Assembly: GCF_009389715.1 (NCBI RefSeq)
Contig: NW_024067778.1
Coordinates: 62,001 to 126,000 of the forward strand
Direction of reading: 5' to 3'
Origin: Phoenix dactylifera
Lineage: Eukaryota; Streptophyta; Magnoliopsida; Arecales; Arecaceae
Length of the DNA: 64,000 nucleotides
Both the position numbers and the translations under genes were made by a program. Positions 31,001 to 45,196 of the stretch are shown here, in pieces; the first letter of the stretch is position 1; every line of letters starts with the position of its first letter. The notes under the pieces are model-generated. The model searched no databases and was not told where the DNA came from. It saw only the letters and a program-made list of their open reading frames with translations.

Positions 31001-34000
31001 ATGACTAGTCTCCACCATTCCCTTCTCCTCAACATCATCATCACTCTCTTTGCTTCCATGTCACCATCTCTATCATCTTCACCACCCCCATTGCCTCCTC
31101 CATCCTCAAATGTATCTGCTTCTTCTCTCCTCTCCTTCCTCCACAGCCTACCAAAATCCTCTCAGCCGCTTCTCCCCTGGAACCAATCCCTCCCCACCTG
31201 CCGCTGGGCCGGCGTTTCATGCGCCTCTCGCTCCCCCGGCGCCATCTCATCCCTTAACATCTCCGGCCTCGCCCTCGCCGGCCCCCTCGCCGCCTCTGCC
31301 CCCCACCTCTGCCGCCTCCCCTCCCTCCTCTCCCTCGACCTCAGCCTCAACCGCTTCTCCGGCCCCATCCCCCCCCAGCTCGGCGCCTGCTCCCGCCTCC
31401 GCATTCTCCTTCTCGACGGCAATCTCCTCTCCGGCTCCATCCCGCCGGAACTCTTCCGCTCCAAATCGCTCGTAAAGCTCAACCTCGGCGACAATGCTCT
31501 CTCCGGCTCGATCCCTCCCGAGGTAAGATCCTCCACTAAGCTGGAATACCTCGGTCTGTATCAGAATTCATTGAATGGAGAGATCCCGGAGCAGCTTTTC
31601 CTCCTCCCCAATCTCAAATACTTGTACCTCAACACCAACAATCTTTCTGGGAGATTGCTCGGCTTCCCCGCCGATTGCTCGATCTCCGAACTGTATGTTC
31701 ACGAGAACATGCTCTCCGGCGAGCTCCCTCATAGCCTGATCAATTGCCGGAACCTTACATCATTCTCTGCATCCTATAATGGTTTTGGAGGAATTCTGCC
31801 GGATGTGTTCTCCGGCCTTCGCCGGCTGGAGGCACTCTATCTGGATGATAATAACTTCGTGGGAGAGTTGCCGAGGAGCATAGAAAGCCTTGAGAACCTG
31901 CAAGTGCTTGATCTTTCAGGGAATGGTTTCAATGGCACCATCCCTGAAGGAATTGGCCGATGCCGATCATTGATCACTCTCTCCTTGTGGGGGAATCGCC
32001 TCACAGGTCCAATCCCACCCTCGATAGGAGACCTCAGGAATCTGGAGTATCTTTATCTTGGGCAGAACCTTCTTGTGGGGTCTCTGCCGCCCGAGCTCAG
32101 GAAATGCAGCTCCTTGGTGGAGCTTGGGCTTCAGGAAAATCTTATTGGAGGATCGATTCCCCGGGAGATTTGTGATCTCAAGAACCTTGAGAGCCTCTAC
32201 CTCTTTAAGAACCAATTAGAAGGAATTATTCCTCGAGATATTGGGAAAATGAGCAGTCTTGTGAGCTTGCAGTTGTATAACAACAGTTTGAGTGGAGAGA
32301 TCCCTGCAGAGATTACCTTTCTGAGGCAGCTGAGTTCTCTGGCTTTGGCTTTCAACAATCTAACTGGGGAGGTGCCTCCAGCTCTCGGGAAGAGCACGGT
32401 CGGTGGTTTGGTCATGCTGGATTTGACAGGCAATGATTTTTATGGGCCAATCCCGGCCGATCTCTGCTCAGGTGGTAACCTTACTGTTTTGGTCATCGGA
32501 CGCAACCGCTTCAATGGTAGCTTCCCTGTTGAGATTGCTGGCTGTGCATCCCTTAGGAGACTGATACTAAGCCACAATTGTCTACAAGGAAATATACCAG
32601 GAAACTTGAGTTTGAAATTGGGAACATCATACTTGGACCTCAGCAGTAACTTGTTTGATGGAAGCATACCACCCCTTCTTGGTTCCTGGCACAACCTCTC
32701 AATGCTTGACATTTCAAACAATTCTTTTTCTGGGCCTTTACCTCCCGAGCTTGGTAACCTTAGGAATCTTCAAACTTTATGCATCTCCTCGAACAGGTTA
32801 ACGGGATCAATTCCCTCTGAATTAGGTAATTGCACAAAGCTTCTTCTCTTAGACCTCAGCGAAAATCAACTTTCAGGAAGTATTCCTGTGGAGATTGCTA
32901 CATTAGAGAAGCTGCAAAGTCTGATCCTCTCAGGGAACAAGCTTAAGGGAAGGATTCCAGACTCCTTTACATCCCTCCAGGGCCTACTCGAATTGCAGCT
33001 TGGAAACAACATGCTGGATGGGACTATCCCTTACAGTCTAGGTAATCTTCGATACATATATCTAGCACTGAACCTTAGCAACAACAGATTGACTGGCCAG
33101 ATTCCTGCTAGCCTTGGCAACCTTGATAAGCTTCTGATGCTTGATTTATCGAACAATTCTCTGTCTGGTCAGATTCCTTCACAACTAAACAATATGAACT
33201 CCCTTTCATTTGTAAATATATCTTGTAACCAACTATCTGGGAATCTGCCAACCAGTTGGGTTAAGCTCTTAGCTTCATCACCAGACTCTTTCTCGGGAAT
33301 CCCTGACTTATGTCTACTAGGCAAAGATGGGAGTTATTGCCAGAAAGAAATAAAACAGCATGGCCACAGAACTAGATGGGTTTTACTAGCTGCAGTGGTG
33401 TCCGGCGTAGTCCTCCTAGTAGCTGGATTATGTGCTATCAACTATTTAGCTGTGAGAGCTCATCACCTGTCAGCTCCTCATGTTTTGATACATAGTGTTG
33501 ACTTGACTGAAGATTTGCCAGGAGATTTGACATATGAAGATATATTGCGAGCTACTGAAGAGTTGAGTGAAAAGTATGTGGTTGGGAGGGGCAGGCATGG
33601 GATTGTTTATCGCACCATGTTTGGAATCGGCAAATGTTGGGCTGTGAAGAAGCTTGATCTATCCGAATCCAGCTTTTCCCTTGAAATGAAGATTCTGAGT
33701 TTGGTAAAGCACCGAAACATAGTCCGAATGGCTGGATATTGCATCAGAGATGGCTTTGGTTTCATAATTTATGAGTACATGTCTGGTGGGACACTTTTCG
33801 AAGTCCTGCATCAGAGAACGCCTCAAGTGGCCTTGAACTGGAAAACCCGTCATCATATTGCTCTCGGGATAGCCCAAGCCCTATCCTATCTTCATCATGA
33901 CTGTGTGCCACAGATTATTCATAGGGATGTGAAATCAAACAACATATTAATGGACTCTGAACTAGAAGCCAAGATCGGAGACTTTGGAATGGCTAAAATG

Positions 34001-34538
34001 ATCAAGAATTCAGATGTTAGTTCAACAATATCTTCAATCATAGGAACTCTTGGCTACATTGCCCCTGGTAATTAATTCTTGATTCTTTTCATTATGCAGT
34101 GAACTTATATGACTTTTTCTGTTGAATATCTAAAATATAGAGGATAATGCTTGTTGGTAATGGTGGATTATGGATTTCTAATCTGTGCTTCTTGTAATTT
34201 CTGACTCAGAAAATGGCTATTCAACCAGACTGACTGAGAAAAGTGACGTTTACAGCTATGGAGTCGTTCTGTTAGAGCTTCTTTGTAGAAAATTACCAGT
34301 AGATCCCAGCTTTGAAGATGGAGTTGACATTGTTCAATGGATAAAATCAAATTTGCAGAAGTTTGATGAGTGTAGTCCTCTTGATTGCCTTGACGAAGAA
34401 ATCTGGTACTGGGTGGAAGATGAGAAGGCAAAAGCACTGAAGCTAATGGATCTAGCAGTATCGTGTACTCAGTGGGCATGCGAAGCAAGGCCCTCCATGA
34501 GAGAAGTAGTAGGGATCTTGCTCAAGTTGGAAGGATAG
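31001..34538 (+). CDS. LRR receptor-like serine/threonine kinase (subfamily XI-like), two exons
   Basis: Exon 1 is 31001-34067 and exon 2 is 34210-34538, joined across a 142-base GT-AG phase-1 intron in the middle of APE (GTLGYIAP / ENGYST). The product is 1131 residues, intact. Order: signal peptide (about 1-27), an LRR N-cap with WNQSLPTCRWAGVSC (about 58-72), then some 22 LRRs of the plant type (LxxLxLxxNxLSGxIP) to about residue 760. A transmembrane helix lies at about 793-818 (WVLLAAVVSGVVLLVAGL). The kinase domain (about 855-1125) has GRGRHG, AVKK, HRDVKSNN, DFG and the APE/ENG segment; all catalytic residues are present and it is of the RD type. It should act at the plasma membrane as a ligand-binding receptor. 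The layout is nearest to the PEPR/HAESA-like group, but I cannot name the orthologue or the ligand. GC falls sharply from 5' to 3'. Confidence 0.93.
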
Positions 34539-35690
34539 TATAATTAATTTACTTCTGCTCAAGAGGATCCTGCATCACCAAGGGGAAGCTAGAGGAGTGC
34601 TAGTTAAGTCCCTTCTTTCTGGATGCTTTTCAGAATTGACATCCATGGATCAAATTGAAGAGCCTAACAGTTTAGTTGATCCTGGCCGATTAATACAATC
34701 ATGTAAGATGTCTTTGCGGTATATATTTCAACTTGGTACGAAATCCCACTCTTATCAATCTCATTTCTATGACTTCTTAAGAGCAGTTTTCAATTAAACA
34801 AAAAGGCTTCTCATTACAGGTGCCTAGCTGCAAAGATGAGGCTTGTGACCTTGGCGGCTGTATATCCGAAGGGAAGTTTGGTGACTCTCACTTCCTCAGA
34901 ATACCCTGTACATGTTAAATCATCCTAAATCCAAGCTGTAAGCTTTTCACAGAATCGATGATGCCTGAAGGAACGGCCGGCCTAGTGCCTATTGTGCCTT
35001 CCAGTAAGATGTTAGGGACCTAAGATCTTATGTAGTTCTCAACATGTATAATTCTGTTTTTGCAAGAAGCCCTATGCAAATTGGTTGGCAGTGCATCCTT
35101 TTGTTTTTCAGTTTGGGAGTAGGGGAAGAATAAAAATGGTACAGGAATTCTGAAGTTTTGTCTATGCTAAAATTGGTGATTCTTTACTTTCTTTTGATCC
35201 AAAATTGTTTCCATTATATTGAATGTGTTCTGTACATCAATCAATTTTTGAGGCTATATGAAGTAGATATGTATGTAGGAAAGGCTCGACCGGATACACC
35301 ATTTAGATCAGCTATTGAATGATTGTGCTCACAGCCTTTTGATGGATTAGAGCTGCTTTCATGGTCTCTCCTAAACAAGAGCATCATAGTCACATGATTG
35401 AACTATAGATAATTGCCTGACCACCTGATTGCTGTCTGAAATCAAAGGCCTGTGAAGTGATATTACATCCCTTATTAGTTGAGAATTTAAATTGCCTGCT
35501 TTGTGTAAAGATCCCGTTGTATTTGGATGCTGCTTACTTCTGTTATAAGTATTCTATAGTGACTTAGAAGAAATGGACTTCAGGGGTGGAATGGACCAGG
35601 CTTAATTGAGCTCGGTTTTGATTAAGTTTGGCTTGACATTATTTTCGAGTCCAAAGTTTGAGATCAATCTTGGCTTCTTATTTCATTGTG
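34539..35690 (+). other. Downstream region of the receptor kinase, no gene recognised
   Basis: The first 500-600 bases are probably the 3' UTR. Short ORFs such as 34597-34797 have no domain. The segment ends at the TSD CTAAT (35691-35695) of the Athila-like element. Confidence 0.5.
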
Positions 35691-35695
35691 CTAAT

Positions 35696-37223
35696 TGATG
35701 CAAAAAATAAAACTGCTCTCCCAAATGCAGGAGAATCGCACAAGTAATATAACTCGAGAGTCCGAGGTCGATTCCTCATGGAACGATCTATAAATTATTA
35801 GCGTAATTTTTAAATGTAATTTTCAGTTGATTTTCAAAAATTAAAAGCAGAGGATTAATAGATAATTAAACAAAGTTCAAGAATATAGAGAAGCCTAGGG
35901 ATCCGGAATCCTCCTTGACAATATTACTTTCAATAAATAAACTTGGTGATTCTTGATTAAAGATTAATATGATAGAGTAGTTTTAATCATGGAGTATACA
36001 ATCTGAAAACATGAATTCAACATCCCGAGTATTTATCGTGCCAGTTACGTCTACGACAAATCAAACATCGAAACAATCCATGCATCAATATATATATAAA
36101 CCATAAAAGATCTATCTAATAAATAAATATTCAAGAATTCAAAACATACCAATGGATATAAAACAATTAGAATAAAAGTTTAGAGTATACTTGATGAAAG
36201 CAACATGGCAAGAATTCATCCGTCACCCTTTGCCAAAAGAGTTAGCAAGCCATTACAAACATCAACTCTCCTATTTTTTTTTTCTTTTTCGTTTCCAAAG
36301 CAGGGCATACCCTGTTCCTTTTTTTTTCTTCCCACGAATCAGCCCCTTTGTTTTTCCAAATGAGAGCTCTCCCAATTTTCGGATCAGAGGCCTCCTCATA
36401 TAGATCCCCAGAGCCCATGGAATTGATGATTCCCCTGATCGCGCGTGGGGAGGAGCGGACGCCGAGGATCGTGCGTTGCGGACGGCTGGGCTGATGCTGG
36501 TGGTGCCGAGATGCTCACGAATGGCTGGAACGGAGGAAGAAGCGGGCGCTAATCTCGGCTGGAAGGTGAAGCGGGCTGCTGGGCGGTGATGTTGCTTGAT
36601 CCGGAAACTGGGATCGGTTGATATGCCTGGGAGATGCGTGAGATGGGCGGATCACGGGTGCTGCGATGTTGGAGCTGAAACGGGTCTGGAAGCATCGGAT
36701 GCGGACGCTTGGGAGGTGATCACGGTCAAGACGGGATTGCAGGGAGAAGAGGACCGGACACCGTGGATGAAGCGGACGCTGGGAGGTGATCGCGGTCAAG
36801 ACGGGATTGGAGGGAGAAGAAGACCGGACGCGGTGGATGAAGCGGACGCTAGGACTGAGAGGTTGAGAACGCGGTCAAGATGGGAAGGGAGCTGATCACT
36901 GGTGCGGATGGAATCAGGATGCTAGGATTGGGTGCGGGAGATCAGATCACAGATCCTGGCTCACGGACGGCTGGAAGCTTGGGTTGCATTGCGGAATTTG
37001 GGGAGTCGCTTGGGTGCGCAGAAGAAGAGTCATAGACTCTGTTCTGCAGTTGGAAGGATGCATCCTTTTTAGATGAATTTATATAAAATAATATTAAAAA
37101 TTATAATAAGTGCTAAGGATAAAATATTAATCATGCAAATGTTAACATCTATTATTTATCATTATTTTGCTAGCATTAGGCTAAGTTAATTGGTACTTAG
37201 ATCGCACTTTTGTGCTCTCATCA
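35696..37223 (-). repeat. 3' LTR of the Athila-like element
   Basis: It starts TGATGCAAAAAATAAAAC and ends GCTCTCATCA. The middle (36410-37030) is GC-rich and contains two 70-bp tandem units at 36711-36780 and 36781-36850 (GGGAGGTGATC.CGGTCAAGA...). Confidence 0.93.
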
Positions 37224-38658
37224 TACCCCCCAACTAGCTTATTGCTAGTCTCTAGCAATTCAGAGTAAATAATAACATGAGAGTACAAAAAGTGTTGGTC
37301 AATTCTTTGACTTTTTATTAAAGCTAAAGACATAAAACTAAGATATATACCCACTTTCGTAGGGCATCACGATTGCACTTAGCACGTGCAACAAGCCGTT
37401 AAACCCCTAGGTTACCCTAGTGGACGAGTGTTGTCTCGTGAAGATTTGTAGAGATGTTACCCACAAACATCATGAATGATATGACATGAGGTCCTAAATT
37501 CGAAGCTAATACCCATGTAATTAATATATATTTTCAAGCATGCCAACTATCAAAGCAAGGGGAAATATGAAAGTGTAGAGTGCATAAAATAGTATGACTT
37601 TCTCAGAGTACTAATACCTCCTCCACAACATGGTACCGCTTGAATTTTAGGTGTACTACTCAAGTTCACAAGTGTTTACTACAGTTTATTAGAGCCTGAT
37701 CCATCAAATTTTCGGAATATCTCATGTTGTCTAAAATTATCAAGAATGGTTCGCATAAAAAGAAGGAGCTATCCCAACTAAATATCCAAAGTACACAAAG
37801 GTCCAATACAATGGAGTCAAACCAGCCATTACCACATGTCACTGGGTTCAGCCCGACCAACCCTATTCATGCTTTTTTTTTAAAAAAAAAAAATATGGTG
37901 ATTACAATAGTCCAACCCCCTTAGGCTCTAGCAAGGTCCATGTAGCGAGTTTTCGGCCAATGACTTCTGATCCAGTTGGCTCAAGGCATTAGGTGAAATA
38001 TCCCTCGGGCTTAATTACTCGAACCAGACTACGCCACGAGGTTAGACTTGTCATCTCCTCATTTATTATTATTATTATTTTTTTTTTCAAAATAGAGAAG
38101 GTAAACTGAACCATATAATGTGACTGCAACGTGACTATAGGTCAACCAAGGTCGGAACATAAGGCACTTATATGATCTAGCCGGGGTATTCAACCTCTAT
38201 CTTTATGTGAAAACCAAATCAAGAACCTTATAGTACGGACAAGGATACTCGTACTTCTTTTACAAATATGGCTTAATAAAAATGCATTAAACAAATGTGA
38301 ACTCTTGAGGCCTTTCTATAATCATTAAATACATGTGCGGGGATCTAATAATAGGTCTCTGATCAGTCATAGTACGCATGTATTCCTTGCCTTAATGGTT
38401 GCACAAACTCAAAATGAAAATACATATGCATTTGCTTAGAAAAGAATGCAAAAACAAGTTTTTTTTTTTTTTTTGCCCCCTTTTTTTTGGTGGCAAAATA
38501 TTTTCCTTCCCCCAACTTAAATATTGCATTGTCCTCAATGTAATAGATACAAGAAATTAATATTGGAGAGAAGAGGAATACCTTGATATCCAGAAAATAA
38601 GACCTATAAAACTAGAAAAATAATTCTAACTAATATACACATACCTTTGCCTTCATGT
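37224..38658 (-). other. Non-coding 3' region of the Athila-like element with polypurine tract
   Basis: The polypurine tract (minus TTGGGGGGTA, plus 37224-37233) touches the 3' LTR. The rest is AT-rich with homopolymers (T15 near 38461) and has no ORF that resembles an envelope gene. Confidence 0.7.
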
Positions 38659-41600
38659 TCAGTCATAAGAAGGCTCCCCCAAGAAAAAGGAGTCCTCTTC
38701 ATCTGCAAAATTCTCAAGAAAAGGTTTTAACCTGTGTCCATTTACCTTAAAAATTTTACCATCCCGTGGATTCTCAATCTCAACCGCTCCATGTGGAAAA
38801 ACAGTTTTTATAATATAAGGACCTGTCCATCTCGATCGCAACTTGCCAGGAAACAGATGTAAACGAGAGTCATAACAAAGAACTTTTTGTGAAGGTTTAA
38901 AAGATTTTCTTAAAATTGGTCTATCGTGCCTAATTTTCATTCGTTCTTTACAAAGTCTAGCATTGTCATAAGCATCTCTGTGAATCTCATTAAGCTCGTT
39001 TAATTGCAATTTTCTAGCTAGACCGGTATCTTGTAAATCAAAATTCAATTTTCTAATTGCCCAAGACGATTTATGTTCTATTTCTACAGGCAGATGACAC
39101 GCTTTTCCGTAGACTAGCCGATACGGAGACATGCCAAGAATGGTTTTGTATGCAGTACGATAGGCCCATAATGCATCTGATAGTTTCAAGGACCAATCTT
39201 TTCGTGTTGGATTTACCGTTTTTTCTAAAATATGCTTGATCTCCCTATTGGCTAACTCTACCTGACCACTGGTTTGCGGATGATATGGGGTAGCAACTCT
39301 ATGGGTGACACAATACTTTTTCAATAAGGTTTCGAAAGGCTTATTACAAAAGTATTTTCCACCGTCACTAATTATGATCTTAGGCATCCCAAATCGTGAA
39401 AAAATATTTTCTTTTAAAAACTTTAGGACAGGTTTGTGATCATTGGTCCTACAAGCGACAGCTTCTACCCATTTGGACACATACTCGACACCAACTAAAA
39501 TGTATTCATATCCAAAAGACGGTGGAAATGGGCCCATAAAATCGATGCCCCAACAATCAAAAATTTCGATAATAGTAATGGGTTGAAGAGGCATCATCTG
39601 CCTACGAGTTAGACTTCCAATACGTTGACATGGATCACATGTCCTGCATAACTCGTGGGCATCTTTAAACATAGTGGGCCAATAGAAACCACATTGCAAA
39701 ACTTTTGCAACAGTTTTCTTAGGGGCAAAGTGTCCACCGCAAGCATCAGTGTGGCAGAAAGAAAGTACGCTTTGTATATCATGATCCGGTATGCATCGTC
39801 TAAAGATTTGATCATTGCAATATTTAAACAAATAGGGTTCGTCATAGTAATAATTCTTTACTTCGCGCAAGAAAATTTTTCTATCTGTCGACCCCCAATG
39901 CTCCGGAATCCGGTTTGTAGCAAGAAAATTTACAATGTCAACGTACCATGGCACAGTAGAGAGTGCAAACAACTGCTCCTCAGGGAATGAGTCTTTAATA
40001 GGGAACTGTGGCACCGAATCATGAAAAACTAGCCGTGATAAATGGTCAGCAACCACATTTTCTACTCCCTTTTTATCTTTGATGGTGATGTCAAATTCTT
40101 GGAGTAGAAGTATCCATTGTATTAGGCGTAGTTTGGCCTCTTTCTTATCTAGCAAATATTTTAGTGCTGCATGGTCCGTGAAGATAACAATAGGAGCACC
40201 AAAGATATAAGAACGAAATTTGTCTGATGCAAATACTACTGCAAGCAATTCCTTTTCGGTAGTGGTGTAATTCATTTGAGCATCGTTTAAGGTTTTGCTT
40301 GCATAATAAATGACATATGGCTTATTATCCTTGCGTTGTCCTAGGACAGCTCCTATCGCATAGTCACTAGCATCGCACATGATCTCAAAAGGTAATGACC
40401 AATCAGGTGGCTGCACGATGGGTGCAGTGCTAAGCATAGACTTCAACTTTTCGAATGCCTCCTGACAGGTTTTAGTCCAATTGAACGGTGTATCAAAGGA
40501 TAGGAGGTTACATAATGGTCGAGCTATGACACTAAAGTCCTTGATGAACCTCCTATAAAATCCGGCATGATCCAAAAATGATCTAACATCTCTAACCGTC
40601 TTGGGTGCAGGTAGCTTGGCGATTAAGTCAATCTTAGCTCTATCAACTTCCATGCCCTTCGATGAAACAATATATCCTAGGACAATTCCCTTAGACACCA
40701 TGAAGTGGCATTTTTTCCAATTCAGTATCAAATTCTTTTCTATACATCGAGCTAAGACTGCTTGTAAATGTGACAGGCAATCATCAAATGAGTTGCCAAA
40801 AACGGAGAAGTCGTCCATGAACACTTCTAAAAAATTTTCGTTCATGTCTTCAAAAATGCTGAGCATGCATCTTTGGAATGTTGCAGGTGCATTACACAAC
40901 CCAAATGGCATTCGTCGGAAAGCAAATGTGCCAAAAGGACAAGTGAAGGTAGTCTTCTCTTGATCTTCTGGTGAAATCTCAATTTGATAATATCCCGAAT
41001 AGCCATCGAGAAAACAATAGAAATCATGCCCTGCAACTCTTTCCAACACTTGGTCTAGGAAGGGTAGAGGAAAGTGATCCTTTCGTGTGACCAAATTCAG
41101 CTTTCGGTAGTCCACACACATGCACCAACTCGTCGGGACACGAGTTGGAACTAGTTCACCTTGTTCATTTTCTACCACCGTCAAATCCGACTTCTTAGGA
41201 ACGACTTGAGTAGGGCTTACCCACTTGCTGTCGGAAATTGGGTAAATAATACCCAAGTCAAGCAACTTGAGGACTTCTGCCTTAACCACATCTCTCATCG
41301 TAGGATTCAACCTTCGTTGCATTTGCCTTGTGGTTTTGGCATTGTCCTCCAAATATATCCGGTGCGTGCAAACTAAGGGGCTAATCCCCTTCAAGTCGGC
41401 AATAGACCACCCTAAGGCTCCTTTATGATTTTTTAGAACACCAAGTAATTTTCTTTCTTGGATATGATCAAGTCCAGACGAGATGATTACAGGAAAAATG
41501 TCACTGAGTCCAAGAAAGACATACTTAAGTTTCTTTGGTAAGGGTTTCAATTCGAGCTTGGGTGCTTGCTCATGGGATGGTACTATTTTTGCCTCTTGAG

Positions 41601-44078
41601 GCGACAACCTCTCAAATTTCCCTACTTTCGGTCTCCACCCATTGATCATCTTGATATCCAAACTATCCACAATAGGTGTGACTGACAAATCATCATTACT
41701 GCCATTAGGACACCAATCAATTAAGCCATCATCGGATGGGTTGTTAAATGCTTCAGCTAACAAATATTCTTCTGTGATGGTTTCAACCCAATCAACCTCC
41801 TTACTTTCTTCGGGATCATTGGGTTGTTTGCACACATTAAAAATGTTTAGTTCTAAGGTCATGTTACCAAAAGAAAGCTTTATGACGCCATTCCTACAAT
41901 TAATCAATGCATTAGAAGTTGCAAGGAATGGACGTCCTAAAATGACCGGAATCTGAGACTGTGAGTTCGAAGCCGGATGTGTGTCCAATACAATAAAATC
42001 GACAGAAAAGTAGAACTTGTCTACTTGGACTAATACATCCTCGATAATCCCCCTCAAAATTTTAACTGACCTGTCAGCTAATTGCAAAGTGACGGAGGTT
42101 GGCTTCAACTCACCTAAACCAAGTTGCTCATATACAGAATATGGCAACAAATTCACACTCGCCCCTAAATCTAACAATGCTCGCTCTATCCTAAAGTCGC
42201 CTATGATGCATGAGATGGTTGGGCAACCTGGATCCTTAAATTTAGGGAGAATGTTGTGCTGCAAAATAGCACTCACATTTTCAGTTAAGAATGCCTTCTT
42301 CTTAACATTTAATCGGCGCTTGACAGTACACAAGTCCTTTAAAAATTTGACATATGAGGGTACTTGTTTGATTGCATCAAGAAGAGGTATGTTGATCTTT
42401 ATTTGTTTAAAAAGCTCAAGAATTTCAGAATTAGGTTCGAGCTTTTGCAACGGCTTTAACCGTTGTGGAAAAGGTGGAGGAAAAGGACATTCAACTTTCT
42501 CGGTAGAAGTTGGGATCTCAACTTCATCTTTGTCCCTTTCATCGACTTTGGGAGCATCAGAATTAGAAGCAACCCGCGGTCTCAATTGGACGGTCTGATC
42601 GATGACTTTTCCATTACGCAAAGTCATAATGCTTTTTGCATGTTCTGTATGCAAACTAGAAGGAGCCGTATTATTACTACCGTGAACTTGTGGGTTAGGT
42701 TGGGGTTGAGCTGGAAGCTTACCCTTCTCTTGGGTGCTTAGGACGGTAGTCAACATTGACAATTGGTTCCTTATATCTTCAAAATTTCGAGTATTTTGAG
42801 CATTGATATTAGCTTGACCTTGTAGAAAAGTTTGTATAGACTGCAAGGTATCCTCGATATTCGGCTTCTGAGAGGGTGGTGATGCAAAAGTAGGATGTGC
42901 AGGTGGAGGAGCTGAATGGTGTGGCTGTTGAGGATGATCGTTTCTCCACCTAAAATTTGGATGATTCTTCCAACCAGGGTTATAGGTATTCGAGTATGGA
43001 TCGTTATAAGGCTTTTGGTAGGAGTTCATAGCATTTGCTTGATCGTGCAAGACTTCTTTGAATGCCGGTATGGTGGGGCAATCTGTAGTGGTATGACCCG
43101 ACATATCGCAGATACCACAACACTCGTTTCTAAGCTCTAATCTTGACAGGCTCAACCTTCCTAAGCTCAATTTCTTCTACCTTCCTAGTGAGGGCTGCCA
43201 TTTTAGCATGAAGATCATCCTCAGTTCTGAGGTTGTAAAAGCCTCCCTGTACAGAGCTAGTAGGCTTAGGCAAAGACATATTGCTTCTATCCCCATTATC
43301 CCAAAGTTGGGCAGTCTCAGCAAGGGAATCCAAATACTCTCATGCCTCATCAGGTTGTTTTTCTAAAAATCTACCATTACACATGGTCTCTACAAACTGT
43401 TTCAACTGTGGAGATAGATCTTCATAAAAGAAACTAATAGTTCTCCAAGTTTTGAACCCATGATGAGGGCATGAGAGAAGGTCTTTAAATCTTTTCCAAC
43501 ATTCATAAAATGTTTCATTGTCTTTTTGTTGGAAATTGCTGATGTCTTTTCAAAAAGTTGGTCCTTTGTGTGGGAAAGAATTTTTTTAAAAATTCTCTCT
43601 GCATATCTTGCCAAGTTCTTATTGATCTAGGTCGCAAGGAGTTTAGCCATGTTTTGGCCTTATCCTTTAGAGAGAAAGGGAATAATGTCAGCTTAAGGAC
43701 ATCCTCAGTGACGTTCGGTACTCTAAATGTAATGCTCAATTCTTCAAAATCCTTTAAATGAAGATACGGACTTTCGGACTCTAACCCGTGAAACTTAGGC
43801 AGCAATTGAATTATCCCTGGTTTGATGTCAAAATGTCCTACATTATCAGGAAAAATTATGCATGAAGGCTGACTAGTCCTAGCCGGTTGTAGGTATTGTC
43901 TTAGAGTCATAACATGGGGTTCTCGTTCTCGATTATGGTGACTCCCCGCATCTTCATTTAAATCAGCCATCTCACAAAGTGTGAGATACTGCGAAGGAAT
44001 TTTAGGGGTGTGTCCTAAGGGATGATCTAAAGTTGTACGACTTAATCGACCGGTGTCGTTCCTATTCCACTTTAGCAT
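38659..44078 (-). pseudogene. Athila-like gag-pol with frameshifts in gag
   Basis: Gag starts at 44078 or at an ATG soon after and reads PSCIIFPDNVGHFDIKPGII and LPKFHGLESESPYLHLKDFE. It shifts frame near 43550, has a TGA in place of Trp near 43340 (DEA*EYLDSLAE), and shifts again near 43140. From 43170 the frame is open for 1503 codons: zinc knuckle [14 protein letters not shown] (residues about 18-31), protease [12 protein letters not shown] (about 335), RT with FMDDF (about 600-790), RNase H with [13 protein letters not shown] (about 880-1010), zinc-binding and integrase core with [14 protein letters not shown] and VELANREIK (about 1090-1340), ending FFLGEPSYD. There is no chromodomain. 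Pol alone looks intact, but gag is broken, so the polyprotein cannot be made in one piece. Confidence 0.9.
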
Positions 44079-45173
44079 GCAAAATATTTTTCTCTCTCTT
44101 TTTTTTAATATAAGTGCTGCCTAAAGATATCTAAAAGGACAACCTAATACAGAAAAACAAAAATCTATTCACAATCAAGCATGCATCAAAACATTACACC
44201 TCAATTCCTAATATTTTTTCTTAAATTTCTAGATAGCTCCTAACTGGTTTGAAGAGGACACCTAAGCCTCCAATCCGGTCTAGTAACCTTGTCGACCAGG
44301 TAAGCTCCCAGGTAAATGGAGGGGTCACGATGCATTTAGCAAGGGTCCCACTTAAAACCCACTTTCCTCGAACAGAGACTGTCTCCCTTAGAGGGACAAA
44401 GCTTGCCTAGACATCGACTGGGCCATAGAGCAAAATTGGTGCAACTTTCGGTGGTCTTTGTCCTATTGAGCTCGAATATCCTTAGGGGCCAACGTCTAGT
44501 TGATTTTAGTTAAGCTTAGGATATTTATGCACTGGGGTGATTTTTAGGCTAAGGACGAGTGATGAAATTCCGACCTTATCTTTTTTTAATGGGTTCAGCC
44601 CTTAGAATATTTTATACTGATGCCTTATACTATATGCAACAATTAAGAGATTTTTTCTTTAATATTTTATGACATGACATTAAATTTCATTGAATAGTTG
44701 ATCAAGCAAATTATTTATTTCTTTTTTCTTAAATTTTATGAGTTGAAGTTTGAAATTTGAATTCTAAAATTTAAAATTTGAAATTTTAGGTTTTTTCTCT
44801 TTTCTTTAAATTTCTTTTTTCAATTTTCAATTAGCAACAAGGGTTAATGAGATATAATAACAAAAAAATTCTGATTCTAAAAATTTAAACACAAAAAATT
44901 CAAAACAGAAATCAGCAAGGTTTTATATTAATCTAATGGTCTTAAAAGTCTCAGAATGTCAATCAGACTGTTCAGATTATCGAACAATGTGTCTTGCACC
45001 AGCTGACCAAATTTGAGTCCAATCAGACGGCAAATTTTTATGATATCAGAGTTTGATCAAAACTGTGCAGGGAATTAAAAATAGTAGTAAAGATTTAATT
45101 TTTTTTCCAAAAGAAAAATACTAACTACTAAGGTAAAAATTAAATCTAAAATTATACTAATAACTCAGTCGTT
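44079..45173 (-). other. 5' leader of the Athila-like element
   Basis: About 1.1 kb of AT-rich non-coding sequence between the PBS and gag, with no ORF of note. Confidence 0.7.
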
Positions 45174-45190
45174 CCCCGGCAACGGCGTCA
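45174..45190 (-). promoter_or_regulatory. Primer-binding site, tRNA-Asp type
   Basis: Plus CCCCGGCAACGGCGTCA matches the 3' end of plant tRNA-Asp (ending CGGCGCCA) with one mismatch and lies six bases from the 5' LTR. Confidence 0.8.
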
Positions 45191-45196
45191 AAAACT

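Noticed and set aside
38659..42741. Plus-strand ORFs of 60-190 codons across the Athila-like pol
   Set aside because: Shadows of the long minus-strand pol frame.
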